Positions 51,322 to 58,866 of a stretch of DNA of 64,000 bases are shown here, piece after piece; the first letter of the stretch is position 1, and each line of letters begins with the position of its first letter. This DNA is from a bacterium (GTDB lineage: Bacteria > Desulfobacterota > Binatia > HRBIN30 > CADEER01). Below the pieces are notes generated by a model that saw only the letters and a program-made list of their open reading frames with translations, had not been told where the DNA came from and did not search any database. The stretch covers positions 434,001 through 498,000 of the forward strand of contig JAHBUY010000004.1 in NCBI GenBank assembly GCA_019637795.1. Direction: 5' to 3'. Made by a program: the position numbers and the translations under genes.

Positions 51322-53250
51322 TCACTTCGCCGCCAGATCGACGGCGCCGCTGACGGCGAGGAACGGCTCGGGATCGAAATTCTGCCCCAGCCGGACCTCG
51401 ACCCGTGCCACCGGCGGCGAGCCGGGCGGCAGGTCCACGTAGGCGTCATAGGTCCGCGACTCCTTCGCCGGCACCGTGGTGTCGCCGTGGACGCGCAGGG
51501 TGTGCTGGTCGACGAAGCGGAAGAGCACCGGGCTCGGCTGCTCCCCCTCCTTCCACTCCGCGGTCGGCTGCGGCCCCTCGGCGATCAGCGCGCCGGCGGC
51601 GTCGAACGCCGCGACGCGTAGGAACGCGTACCGCTGCACGGTTTCCATGCCGGGGAAGCCGTGGCCGACGCCGACGTTGGTCAGCGTCACCCGCGCCCGC
51701 ACCCGATCGCCGTCGATCCGCGCCGCGTCGAGCTCCAGACGCAGCGCCCGGCGCGCCAGCTCGCGCTGCCGCGCCGCCGCGTCGTGGTCGTCGAACAGCA
51801 CGTTGGCGGCGGCATTGCCGCCGAGGAAGAGGTGCGAGCGCCGCTGCCCGCGCACCGGCCCCCAGGGCACCAACCGTCCCGGCTCGCGCACCGGGCGCCC
51901 GGTGGCCTCCCGCACCATGTGGCAGTCCTGGCACTCGACCCGCTGACTCGCATCCGGCGAGTTGTACGGGCTCGCCTCCCAGTCGGGGTACGTCTTGTGC
52001 GGCGTCTCGGGCGCGTCGAAGGACACCCCGTGGCAGCCCTGGCAGGCCTGCGAGGTGTCGAGGAACGGCGAGTGGTAGTCGCGGCGGTGCATCGCCGGCC
52101 GCCAGCGGATCAGGTAGTCGCCGACGAGGCGGGCGATCGGGTTGGCCGCGTTCTGGCCGATGTAGCGCCGCACCGTCTCGGGGGCGGAGACGTAGAACGG
52201 CGGCCACTGGAACATCTCCGGCGAGATCGCGTCGCTGAGCGGCACCTCGCCGCGTTGGGCGCGGGCGATGAAATCGCGCACCTTCTGGTCCGCCTCCGGA
52301 TGCGCGTCGTTGATGCCGCGCAGCGTGTGGCAGAAGCTGCAGGTGACGCCGTCGCTGGTCGGCACGCCCGCCTGCAGCGGCGAGCCCGCGTCCTCGCCGA
52401 AGAAGCTGGTCGGCGCGTGGCACATCGGGCACTGGTCGGGAATGGGCGGCAACTGGTGCAGGAACGGCGAGCCGGGCGCTTCGCGCGCCGCCTTGCCGAC
52501 CAGCACCAGGTCGACGCCCTGGCTGTCGGTGCGGTGCTCGAGATCGCTGCGGAACACCGGCATGTCCATGGCGTGCCCGTGCGTCGAGCGGCGCCACTCG
52601 TGGTAGTTCTCGACGTGGCAGGAGCCGCACCAGGCCGCCTCGTCGTAGAGGCTGACCGGTCGCACGTCGTAGGTGAACGGCGGCGACGCCGGCTCCAGCA
52701 GGTCGCGCGGGATGACGAGGCGCGCCCCCACCAACAGCGCGCACGAGAGGGCGATGGCGCCGATCACCGCCAGCCCGAGACGCCAACGGCGCTCGATCAA
52801 CAGGTGCAGCGCGACCATCGCCGCCACCGCCGCGCCCAGCACCGCGTGACCGTCCGCCACCGCCATGCCCTGGCTGCTCCAGATGGCCGGGATGCCGGAG
52901 GCGAAGGCGAGCAGCACCGTTCCCACCAGGGCCCAGCGCACCACGCCCGCCGGCGCCGAGGGGCGGGCGTAGCGACGGAAGCGCCGGATGTGGCGCAGGC
53001 TCCAGACGACGGCGAGCGGCAGGACGACCAGGCTGAGCGCGACGTGCGCCAGCACCGCCAACTGCGAGGTCGTGAAGGCGACGTGGTCGGGGACGATCAG
53101 CAGCCAGCCGCCGAGCGCGATCTGCGGCGCCAGCACGGCCAGGACGGCCAGCGCCTCGAAGCCGCCGAAGCGCGGCCGTGACTCGTCCCGCGCCAGCGGG
53201 GAAACCCGCCGGCGCTCGTCGCCGTGATCGCCGTGCGGGATGCCCACCAC
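51322..53250 (-). CDS. Membrane-anchored penta-haem cytochrome c
   Basis: A 642-residue protein. Residues 34-177 contain about five membrane helices, perhaps with haem-b-type His residues (AHVALS, ADGHAVLGA, VALHLL). The periplasmic part has five CxxCH haem sites: 208-212 (CGSCH), 274-278 (CPMCH), 304-308 (CSFCH), 403-407 (CQGCH) and 440-444 (CQDCH). A C-terminal beta domain (about 500-640) follows. This resembles cytochrome c554/c3-type electron carriers and may move electrons from the quinone pool to a periplasmic acceptor. Start GTG 53250, or 53247, with a promoter so close that the mRNA would be leaderless. No partner reductase gene is adjacent. Confidence 0.87.
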   Translation of the reverse strand: MVGIPHGDHGDERRRVSPLARDESRPRFGGFEALAVLAVLAPQIALGGWLLIVPDHVAFTTSQLAVLAHVALSLVVLPLAVVWSLRHIRRFRRYARPSAPAGVVRWALVGTVLLAFASGIPAIWSSQGMAVADGHAVLGAAVAAMVALHLLIERRWRLGLAVIGAIALSCALLVGARLVIPRDLLEPASPPFTYDVRPVSLYDEAAWCGSCHVENYHEWRRSTHGHAMDMPVFRSDLEHRTDSQGVDLVLVGKAAREAPGSPFLHQLPPIPDQCPMCHAPTSFFGEDAGSPLQAGVPTSDGVTCSFCHTLRGINDAHPEADQKVRDFIARAQRGEVPLSDAISPEMFQWPPFYVSAPETVRRYIGQNAANPIARLVGDYLIRWRPAMHRRDYHSPFLDTSQACQGCHGVSFDAPETPHKTYPDWEASPYNSPDASQRVECQDCHMVREATGRPVREPGRLVPWGPVRGQRRSHLFLGGNAAANVLFDDHDAAARQRELARRALRLELDAARIDGDRVRARVTLTNVGVGHGFPGMETVQRYAFLRVAAFDAAGALIAEGPQPTAEWKEGEQPSPVLFRFVDQHTLRVHGDTTVPAKESRTYDAYVDLPPGSPPVARVEVRLGQNFDPEPFLAVSGAVDLAAK

Positions 53251-53254
53251 CCGA

Positions 53255-53284
53255 AAGATAGTCGGAGCGGATTTCTTGGAGCAA
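53255..53284 (-). promoter_or_regulatory. Candidate promoter TTGCTC-N18-TATCTT
   Basis: Minus strand: -35 TTGCTC (53284-53279), 18-nt spacer, -10 TATCTT (53260-53255). Transcription would begin at about 53248, at the tandem GTG codons (53250 and 53247) of the cytochrome gene. Confidence 0.45.
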
Positions 53285-53333
53285 CCGCAATGCGCATGGG
53301 TCTGCCCCGCCGCCGCCGCGATGCGATGCGGGG

Positions 53334-53435
53334 GGGCCGCGCTCCCGCGCGGCCGTGCGACGCTGGTGCATGGCGACCGGCGCCGAAGACGCTTGGATTG
53401 CCGCGCCCTGCGGCGGCCGCGCGGGAGCGCGGCCC
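53334..53435. repeat. Long hairpin with perfect 22-bp arms
   Basis: Left arm 53334-53355 (GGGCCGCGCTCCCGCGCGGC...) and right arm 53414-53435 (...GCCGCGCGGGAGCGCGGCCC) are perfect reverse complements, separated by 58 nt. It lies between the divergent cytochrome promoter and the 3' end of the Cys-Cys motif gene B. It may serve as bidirectional terminator or be a dispersed repeat; only one copy is in this window. Confidence 0.7.
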
Positions 53436-53464
53436 TCCACGCTTCCTGAGCCCGCCGGGGGGCG

Positions 53465-54181
53465 TCAGAATGTCGCGAAGTCGATGGTCAGCGCGTCGAC
53501 GCCGGGGACGGGGGCGCCGCCGCGCGCGCCGTCGGCGGCGATGCGCATCTCGCCCAGCAGCGCCGTCCGCAGGGCCGCCGCCGCGGCGGCATCGACGGCC
53601 TCGGCGGCGGCGAACACGCCGGCCGCGTAGGCCGATGCCGCGGCGCAGTCGTAGCGGCACGGGTAGAAGGTCACCAGCCGCGCCCGGCGATCCGGCGAGA
53701 GATCGTTCAGGCGGCCGAGGAACTGGCGCGAGGCCCGCGCCGCGTGCTCGGCGGCGACGAAGTCCTCGTGGCCGTAGCTGCCGTCCGGACGGCTGGTGAT
53801 GCCGCGGCGCAGCCGGGCGCAGAACTCCGCCACGCAGCAGGCGGGAAACCCGAGCAGGGCGCCGAAGCGGGTGTGCAGATCCACCTCCCGGTCGCGGTCG
53901 AGCCCCTGATTGTCGGGCGGCAGCAGCGGCGCCTCGGCCGCCGCCATGGCGCGGGCGTAGTCCGCGTCCCGCGCCAGGTAGAGGATCGCGACCGGCGGGC
54001 GGCCGGGAAACTCGACGCGATCCGGCCCGCGGGCGATGGCGAGACCGTGCCGGCGCGCCCGGGTTTCGACCTCGCCGGCCCGGTCGGCGGCGATCGAGAC
54101 GCGGTTCCCGGGCTTCAGGCCGGCCTGCATGGCGATCCACTCGACGTCGAGGACGCCGGCCGAGGGGGTTGCGCGGTTCAT
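53465..54181 (-). CDS. Unknown protein with GFPxCC and PCxxxC motifs (family member B)
   Basis: A 238-residue soluble protein of unknown function. GALLGFPACCVAEF (C115, C116) is followed 59 residues later by TFYPCRYDCAAAS (C175, C179), the same arrangement as in the 391-residue protein at 33042-34217. The conserved Cys quartet suggests a metal or Fe-S site. A conserved-looking acidic stretch NQGLDRDREVDLHTRFG precedes the CC motif. I chose ATG 54181; a TTG at 54226 would overlap the divergent epimerase start. It is immediately divergent (44 nt) from the six-gene NDP-sugar operon, so it may share its regulation and function in glycan metabolism. Confidence 0.72.
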   Translation of the reverse strand: MNRATPSAGVLDVEWIAMQAGLKPGNRVSIAADRAGEVETRARRHGLAIARGPDRVEFPGRPPVAILYLARDADYARAMAAAEAPLLPPDNQGLDRDREVDLHTRFGALLGFPACCVAEFCARLRRGITSRPDGSYGHEDFVAAEHAARASRQFLGRLNDLSPDRRARLVTFYPCRYDCAAASAYAAGVFAAAEAVDAAAAAALRTALLGEMRIAADGARGGAPVPGVDALTIDFATF

Positions 54182-54225
54182 GAGATTCGCGTCAAAGCTG
54201 GCTGGTCTCTCTACACCGAAGCGCA

Positions 54226-55176
54226 ATGGTTGGTGAAGCGGAACAGCGGCTGCGGCTGCTCGTCACCGGCGCGTCCGGATTCGTCGGTTCGCAGGTGGTC
54301 CGGGCGGCGCTCGCCAGCGGCCACCAGGTCATCGCGCTGGTGCGATCGCGCGCCGGCGCGGCGCGTCTCGCCGGCCTGTCGGGCGACCTCCGCCTGGTCG
54401 AGGCGGACCTCGCCGATGCGGCGGCGATGCGCCGCGCCGCACGCGAGGCGGCAGCCGACGCGGCCCTGCACCTCGCCTGGTCGATCGGCCCCGACTATCG
54501 CGACACCCCGGCCAACCTGGCCTGCGTCCAGGGCTCGCTCGCCCTGCTCGAGGGCCTGCTCGACGGCGCCTGCCAGCGCATCGTCTTCGCCGGCTCGCAC
54601 CTCGAGCTGGCGGCGAGCGCGGGCGACATGGACGAGACGCTCGCCGTCGCCCCGCGCAGCCTCTACGCGGTGTGCAAGGACGCCCTGCACCGCATCGCCG
54701 ACACCTACGCCGCCGCCCGCGGCGCCTCGTTCGCGTGGGCGCGGCTGTTCAATCTCTACGGACCGGGGCAGCCCGACTGGGCCCTGGTGCCGTCGATCAT
54801 CGCGCCGTTGCTCGCCGGCCGCCCCTGCGCCGTCGCCCGCGGCGCCCAGGTGCGGGCCTTCCTGCACGTCCGCGACGTCGCCGACGCCCTGCTCGCCCTG
54901 GCGCGGTCGCCGCTCGGCGGCACCGTCCACGTCGGCACCGAGACCGGCATCAGCGTCCGCGCCCTCGCCCTGCGCATCGGCGAGCGCCTGGGCCGCGCCG
55001 ACCTGCTCGCCTTCCCCGAGCCCGAGGCGCTGGGGGCCGAGCCGCCGCGGATCGTGCCCTGCACCGCCCGTCTCGCCGCGACGGTCGGCTTCCGGCCCCG
55101 GATCGACCTCGACGACGGCCTGGCCGACACTATCGAGTGGTGGCGCGCGCACCGCCCGTCTATGGTTGACGCGTGA
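54226..55176 (+). CDS. NAD-dependent epimerase/dehydratase (extended SDR)
   Basis: A 316-residue extended SDR. The NAD-binding motif is TGASGFVG (14-21) and the catalytic pair is Y147-xxx-K151 in SLYAVCKDAL. FNLYGPGQPDW and RAFLHVRDVADALL are the usual C-terminal substrate-domain markers of nucleotide-sugar epimerases/4-ketoreductases. It probably epimerises or reduces a 4-keto NDP-sugar. First gene of a six-gene operon; its TGA overlaps the GTG of the methyltransferase gene by 4 nt. The ATG at 54226 gives a normal start. Confidence 0.9.
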   Translation: MVGEAEQRLRLLVTGASGFVGSQVVRAALASGHQVIALVRSRAGAARLAGLSGDLRLVEADLADAAAMRRAAREAAADAALHLAWSIGPDYRDTPANLACVQGSLALLEGLLDGACQRIVFAGSHLELAASAGDMDETLAVAPRSLYAVCKDALHRIADTYAAARGASFAWARLFNLYGPGQPDWALVPSIIAPLLAGRPCAVARGAQVRAFLHVRDVADALLALARSPLGGTVHVGTETGISVRALALRIGERLGRADLLAFPEPEALGAEPPRIVPCTARLAATVGFRPRIDLDDGLADTIEWWRAHRPSMVDA

Positions 55177-56447
55177 ACGCCGCCGCGGAGCTCGGGGCCG
55201 ACCGCTGTCGCGCCTGCCTGGGCGGGCGGATGATCGACTTCCTCGATCTCGGCCTGCAGCCGATCGCCAACCGCTACGTCGCCGCCGACGAGCGCGACCA
55301 GCCGGAGCCGGCGTTCCCGCTGCGCGCCCACGTCTGCCTCGACTGCGCCCTGATCCAGGTGCCGAACCGCGTGCCGGCGGAGTTCTTCCGCCACTACCTG
55401 TACACGCCGGCGGCGGCCGACGGCCTGCGCCGGCATTTCGCCGCGCTCGCCGATCGGCTGGTCGACGGGGCGCGGCTGCCGGCCGACGGCTACCTGGTCG
55501 ACATCGGCTGCAACGAGGGCGTGCTGCTGGCCGCGTGCGCGGCGCGCGGGCTGCGCGTGCTCGGCATCGACCCGGCGCGCAACCTCATCGCGCGGGCGCG
55601 CGCCGCCGGGCTCGAGGTCGTCGGCGAGTATTTCGACGGCGCGCTGGCGCGGGCGCTGCGGGCGCGGCGCGGTCCCGCCGCGGCGATCACCACCACCAAC
55701 ACCTTCAACCACATCGACGACCTGCACGGCTTCGTGGGCGGCGTGCGCGAGCTGCTCGCCGCCGACGGCGTGTTCATCGTCGAGGTGCCGCACGCCGCCG
55801 ACCTGATCGCGCACAACGAGTTCGACACCATCTACCACGAGCACCTCTCGGAATTCAGCGTGCGCGCGATCGTCGAGCTGTACCGCGCCTGCGGTCTGCA
55901 GGTGTTCGACGTCGAGGCGCTGCCCGTCCACGGCGGCTCGCTGCGCGTCTGGGGACAGCACGCCGCCGGCCCGCGGCCGACGACCGCCGCCGTGGCGCGG
56001 GCGCTGGCGGACGAGGAGCGCCGCGGTCTGTTCGCGGCCGCCACCTACGCCGCCTTCCGCCAGCGCGTGGAGGCGCTGCGCGAGGCGCTGCGGGAGCGGA
56101 TCGCGTCGGTGCGGGCGGACGGCGGGCGGGTCGCCGCCTACGGCGCGCCGGCCAAGGGCATGACCCTGCTCGCCTACTGCGGGCTCGGCGCCACCGACAT
56201 CGCGTACGTGGCCGATCGCAACCCCCTCAAGCAGGGCCGCTTCACGCCTGGCACGGGAATCCCCATCGTGCCGGCGGAGCGCATCGCCGACGATCCGCCC
56301 GACGTGCTGCTGGTGCTCGCCTGGAACTTTCTCGACGAGATCCTGGCGCAGCAGGCGGCGTTCCGCCGCCGCGGCGGCCGCTTCCTGGTCCCCATTCCGA
56401 CCCCGCGCTTCGTCGAGCCGCCGCCGCTGGAGCGGGCGCGCGCATGA
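55173..56447 (+). CDS. NDP-sugar C-methyltransferase (TylC3-like)
   Basis: A 424-residue protein with three parts: an N-terminal zinc-binding region (C12, C15, C55, C58), a class I SAM-binding domain (VDIGCNEG, 109-116), and a C-terminal Rossmann-like domain (VAAYGAPAKGMTLLAYCGL, DRNPLKQGRFTPGTGIP). This matches the deoxysugar C-methyltransferase family that adds a branch methyl, often at C-3 of a 4-keto sugar. The catalytic-region EVPH....NEFDTIYHEHLSEFS is well conserved. Starts with GTG 55173 overlapping the previous stop (GTGA) and ends overlapping the next ATG (ATGA). The operon context supports a branched-chain sugar product. Confidence 0.9.
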   Translation: MNAAAELGADRCRACLGGRMIDFLDLGLQPIANRYVAADERDQPEPAFPLRAHVCLDCALIQVPNRVPAEFFRHYLYTPAAADGLRRHFAALADRLVDGARLPADGYLVDIGCNEGVLLAACAARGLRVLGIDPARNLIARARAAGLEVVGEYFDGALARALRARRGPAAAITTTNTFNHIDDLHGFVGGVRELLAADGVFIVEVPHAADLIAHNEFDTIYHEHLSEFSVRAIVELYRACGLQVFDVEALPVHGGSLRVWGQHAAGPRPTTAAVARALADEERRGLFAAATYAAFRQRVEALREALRERIASVRADGGRVAAYGAPAKGMTLLAYCGLGATDIAYVADRNPLKQGRFTPGTGIPIVPAERIADDPPDVLLVLAWNFLDEILAQQAAFRRRGGRFLVPIPTPRFVEPPPLERARA

Positions 56448-57529
56448 CCGCCGGGCTCGACGTCATCGGCGAGGATGTGCGCGAGATCGCCGCCCGCGCC
56501 GAGGAGGACCTGCGCCGGATGGACGGCAAGCGGGTGCTGATCACCGGCGGCGCCGGGTTCCTGATGGCGTATCTCGTCGACGTCCTGGCGGCGCGCGCCG
56601 ACGCGGCGGGCGGGCGCGCCGCGCCGCGCGTCGTCGTGATCGACAACTTCACCACCGCGCGCCGCGTCCGCCTCGCCCATCTCGCGGCGCATCCGCACGT
56701 CGAGCTGCGCGAGGGCGACGTGTCGACGCTGGAGCTGGCGGAGCCCTTCGACTTCATCGTGCACGGCGCCTCGATCGCCTCGCCGGTGGCCTACCGGCGG
56801 CTGCCGCTGCGCACCCTCGAGGTCAACGTGCTCGGCACCTGGACGCTGCTGCGGACGCTGCGCCAGCCGCTCGACGCCTTCATCCTGCTCAGCACCAGCG
56901 AGGTCTACGGCGATCCCGACCCGGCGCACGTGCCGACGCCGGAGACCTACCCCGGCCGGGTCTCGGCGACCGGCCCGCGCGCCTGCTACGACGAGTCGAA
57001 GCGGGTCGCCGAGACGCTGGCGGTGACCTACCACCGCGCGCACGGCACGCCGACGCGCATCGTCCGCCCGTTCAACGTCTACGGGCCGGGGCTGTGGCAC
57101 GACGACGGCCGCGTCGTGCCCAGCCTGCTCGACGCGGCGCGGCGCGGCGAGGACCTCGTGCTCCATTCCGACGGCACGCCGCGCCGCAGCTTCTGCTACG
57201 TGACCGATTTCATCGTCTCGCTGTTGCGGGTGATGACCCGCGGCGCCGACGGCGAGGCGTACAACGTCGGCGACGACCGCGAGGAGATCTCGATGCGCGA
57301 GCTGGCCGAGCGGATCCGCGCCGTCACCGGCACCACCGGCCGCGTCCGCCTGCGCCCGAGCAGCGATCCGGACTACCTGACCGACGCGCCGCGGCGGCGC
57401 TGTCCCGATCTGGCGAAGCTGCGCGCGCTCGGCGGTTCGATGCCGCGCGTGGCGTTGGAGGACGGGCTGGCGCGCTACGCGCGCTGGCTGGCCGCCTGTC
57501 CACCGTCGCCGGCGAGCGAGGAGGCATGA
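56444..57529 (+). CDS. UXS-like NDP-sugar decarboxylase/epimerase (extended SDR)
   Basis: A 361-residue extended SDR. TGGAGF (34-39) binds NAD; LLSTSEVYGDP holds the catalytic Ser/Thr and the pair Y182-xxx-K186 is in ACYDESKRVAE. RIVRPFNVYGPG and DGTPRRSFCYVTD are the UDP-glucuronate decarboxylase/dTDP-glucose dehydratase-type blocks. With a UDP-sugar dehydrogenase gene directly after it, conversion of UDP-glucuronate to UDP-xylose or a related 4-keto pentose is plausible, but a general epimerase is possible. Overlaps both neighbours by 4 nt (ATGA), so it is fully translationally coupled. Confidence 0.87.
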   Translation: MTAGLDVIGEDVREIAARAEEDLRRMDGKRVLITGGAGFLMAYLVDVLAARADAAGGRAAPRVVVIDNFTTARRVRLAHLAAHPHVELREGDVSTLELAEPFDFIVHGASIASPVAYRRLPLRTLEVNVLGTWTLLRTLRQPLDAFILLSTSEVYGDPDPAHVPTPETYPGRVSATGPRACYDESKRVAETLAVTYHRAHGTPTRIVRPFNVYGPGLWHDDGRVVPSLLDAARRGEDLVLHSDGTPRRSFCYVTDFIVSLLRVMTRGADGEAYNVGDDREEISMRELAERIRAVTGTTGRVRLRPSSDPDYLTDAPRRRCPDLAKLRALGGSMPRVALEDGLARYARWLAACPPSPASEEA

Positions 57530-58863
57530 AGGTCGCCGTCATCGGCGCCGGCCGGGTCGGCGTGATCAGCGCGCTGGTGCTGGTCGAGCTCGGCCACGAG
57601 CTGACGCTGGTCGACGTCGATTCCGACCGCGTCGCCCGGCTGCGGGCGGGTGCCATGCCGTTCTTCGAGCCCGGCGCCGACGCGGCCCTGCGGGCCGCCG
57701 CGCGCAGCGGCCGCTGGATGGTGACCGGGCGCGAGGAGGACACGGCCGACGCCGACGTCGTCCTGATCGCCGTGCCGACGCCCTCCGGCGCCGACGGCCA
57801 CTACGACCTGGCGGCGCTGCAAGCGGCGGTGAACGGCCTGCGCCGCGTCGCCGCGCGCGCCGGCGCCGCCCTGCGCTGGCGCGCGATCTTCCTGCGCAGC
57901 ACCGTGCTGCCCGGCACCACCCAGCGCCTGCTCGCCGACGCCCCCTGCCCGGTCGGCTTCCTGCCCGAGTTCCTGCGCGAGGGCAGCGCCCTGAGCGACG
58001 CCCGGCAGCCGGATCGCATCGTCGTCGGCGCCGACGACCCCGCCGCCGCGGCGCTGGCGCGGGCGCTGTTCGCGGGACTGGCGACCACCTTCTTCGATAC
58101 CGGCATCCGCACCGCCGAGCTGATCAAGACCGCCAACAACGCGCTGCTCAGCACCTGCGTCTCGTTCGCCAACGAGCTGACGCGGCTGGCGGCGCGCATC
58201 GAGGGCGTCGAGGCGATGGACGTCTTCGATGCCCTGCACCTCGACCGCCGGCTGAGCGCCCCGTCGCGGGCGGGCATCGCGGACTACCTGCTCCCCGGCC
58301 CCGGCTTCGGCGGCAGTTGTCTGGCGAAGGATCTCGCCGCGCTCACCGCCTTCGCCCGCGGCGAGCAGCTCGCGACGCCGATGCTCGACGCGGCCCTGCA
58401 CATCAACCGGAGCCAACCCGCGTGGTTCGTCGCCCGCATCGACCGGGCGCTCGGTGGTCTCAGCGGCCGCTCCGTCCTGGTGCTCGGGCTCGCCTTCAAG
58501 CCGGAGACGGACGACATGCGCGATTCGATCGCGCTGCCCATCCTGCGCGAGCTGGCGGCGCGCGGCGCCGCGGTGCGCGCCCACGACCCGGCGGTGGACG
58601 ACGGGGCGAGCCGGGCGCGGCTCGCCGAGCTCGGGGTCGCGGACCTGGTCGACGGCGCGTTCGAGGCGGCGTTCGACGCCGCCGACGCGGTGGTCCTGGT
58701 GACGCCGTGGCCGCGCTACCTGGAGGCGCTGCCGGCGCTGCTCGCCCGGCGGGCGACGCCGCTGCTGTTCGCGGACGCGCGCGGGGCGCTCCGCGCCGCG
58801 ACGCGGGCGCCGTCGGTGACCTATCTCGGGGTCGGGACGCACCTTCCCGAGCCGGAGGCGTAG
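57526..58863 (+). CDS. UDP-glucose/GDP-mannose 6-dehydrogenase
   Basis: A 445-residue enzyme of normal length. GAGRVG (7-12) is the NAD-binding motif, LPEFLREGSAL is the substrate loop, LIKTANNALLST holds the catalytic-region Lys201, and the catalytic Cys is C265 in GPGFGGSCLAKDL. LGLAFKPETDDMRDSIAL marks the C-terminal UDP-binding domain. It oxidises an NDP-hexose to the uronic acid with two NAD+. The ATG is preceded by a strong GGAGG and overlaps the previous stop (ATGA). Next to the UXS-like gene, suggesting a UDP-glucuronate branch. Confidence 0.93.
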   Translation: MKVAVIGAGRVGVISALVLVELGHELTLVDVDSDRVARLRAGAMPFFEPGADAALRAAARSGRWMVTGREEDTADADVVLIAVPTPSGADGHYDLAALQAAVNGLRRVAARAGAALRWRAIFLRSTVLPGTTQRLLADAPCPVGFLPEFLREGSALSDARQPDRIVVGADDPAAAALARALFAGLATTFFDTGIRTAELIKTANNALLSTCVSFANELTRLAARIEGVEAMDVFDALHLDRRLSAPSRAGIADYLLPGPGFGGSCLAKDLAALTAFARGEQLATPMLDAALHINRSQPAWFVARIDRALGGLSGRSVLVLGLAFKPETDDMRDSIALPILRELAARGAAVRAHDPAVDDGASRARLAELGVADLVDGAFEAAFDAADAVVLVTPWPRYLEALPALLARRATPLLFADARGALRAATRAPSVTYLGVGTHLPEPEA

Positions 58864-58866
58864 CCG

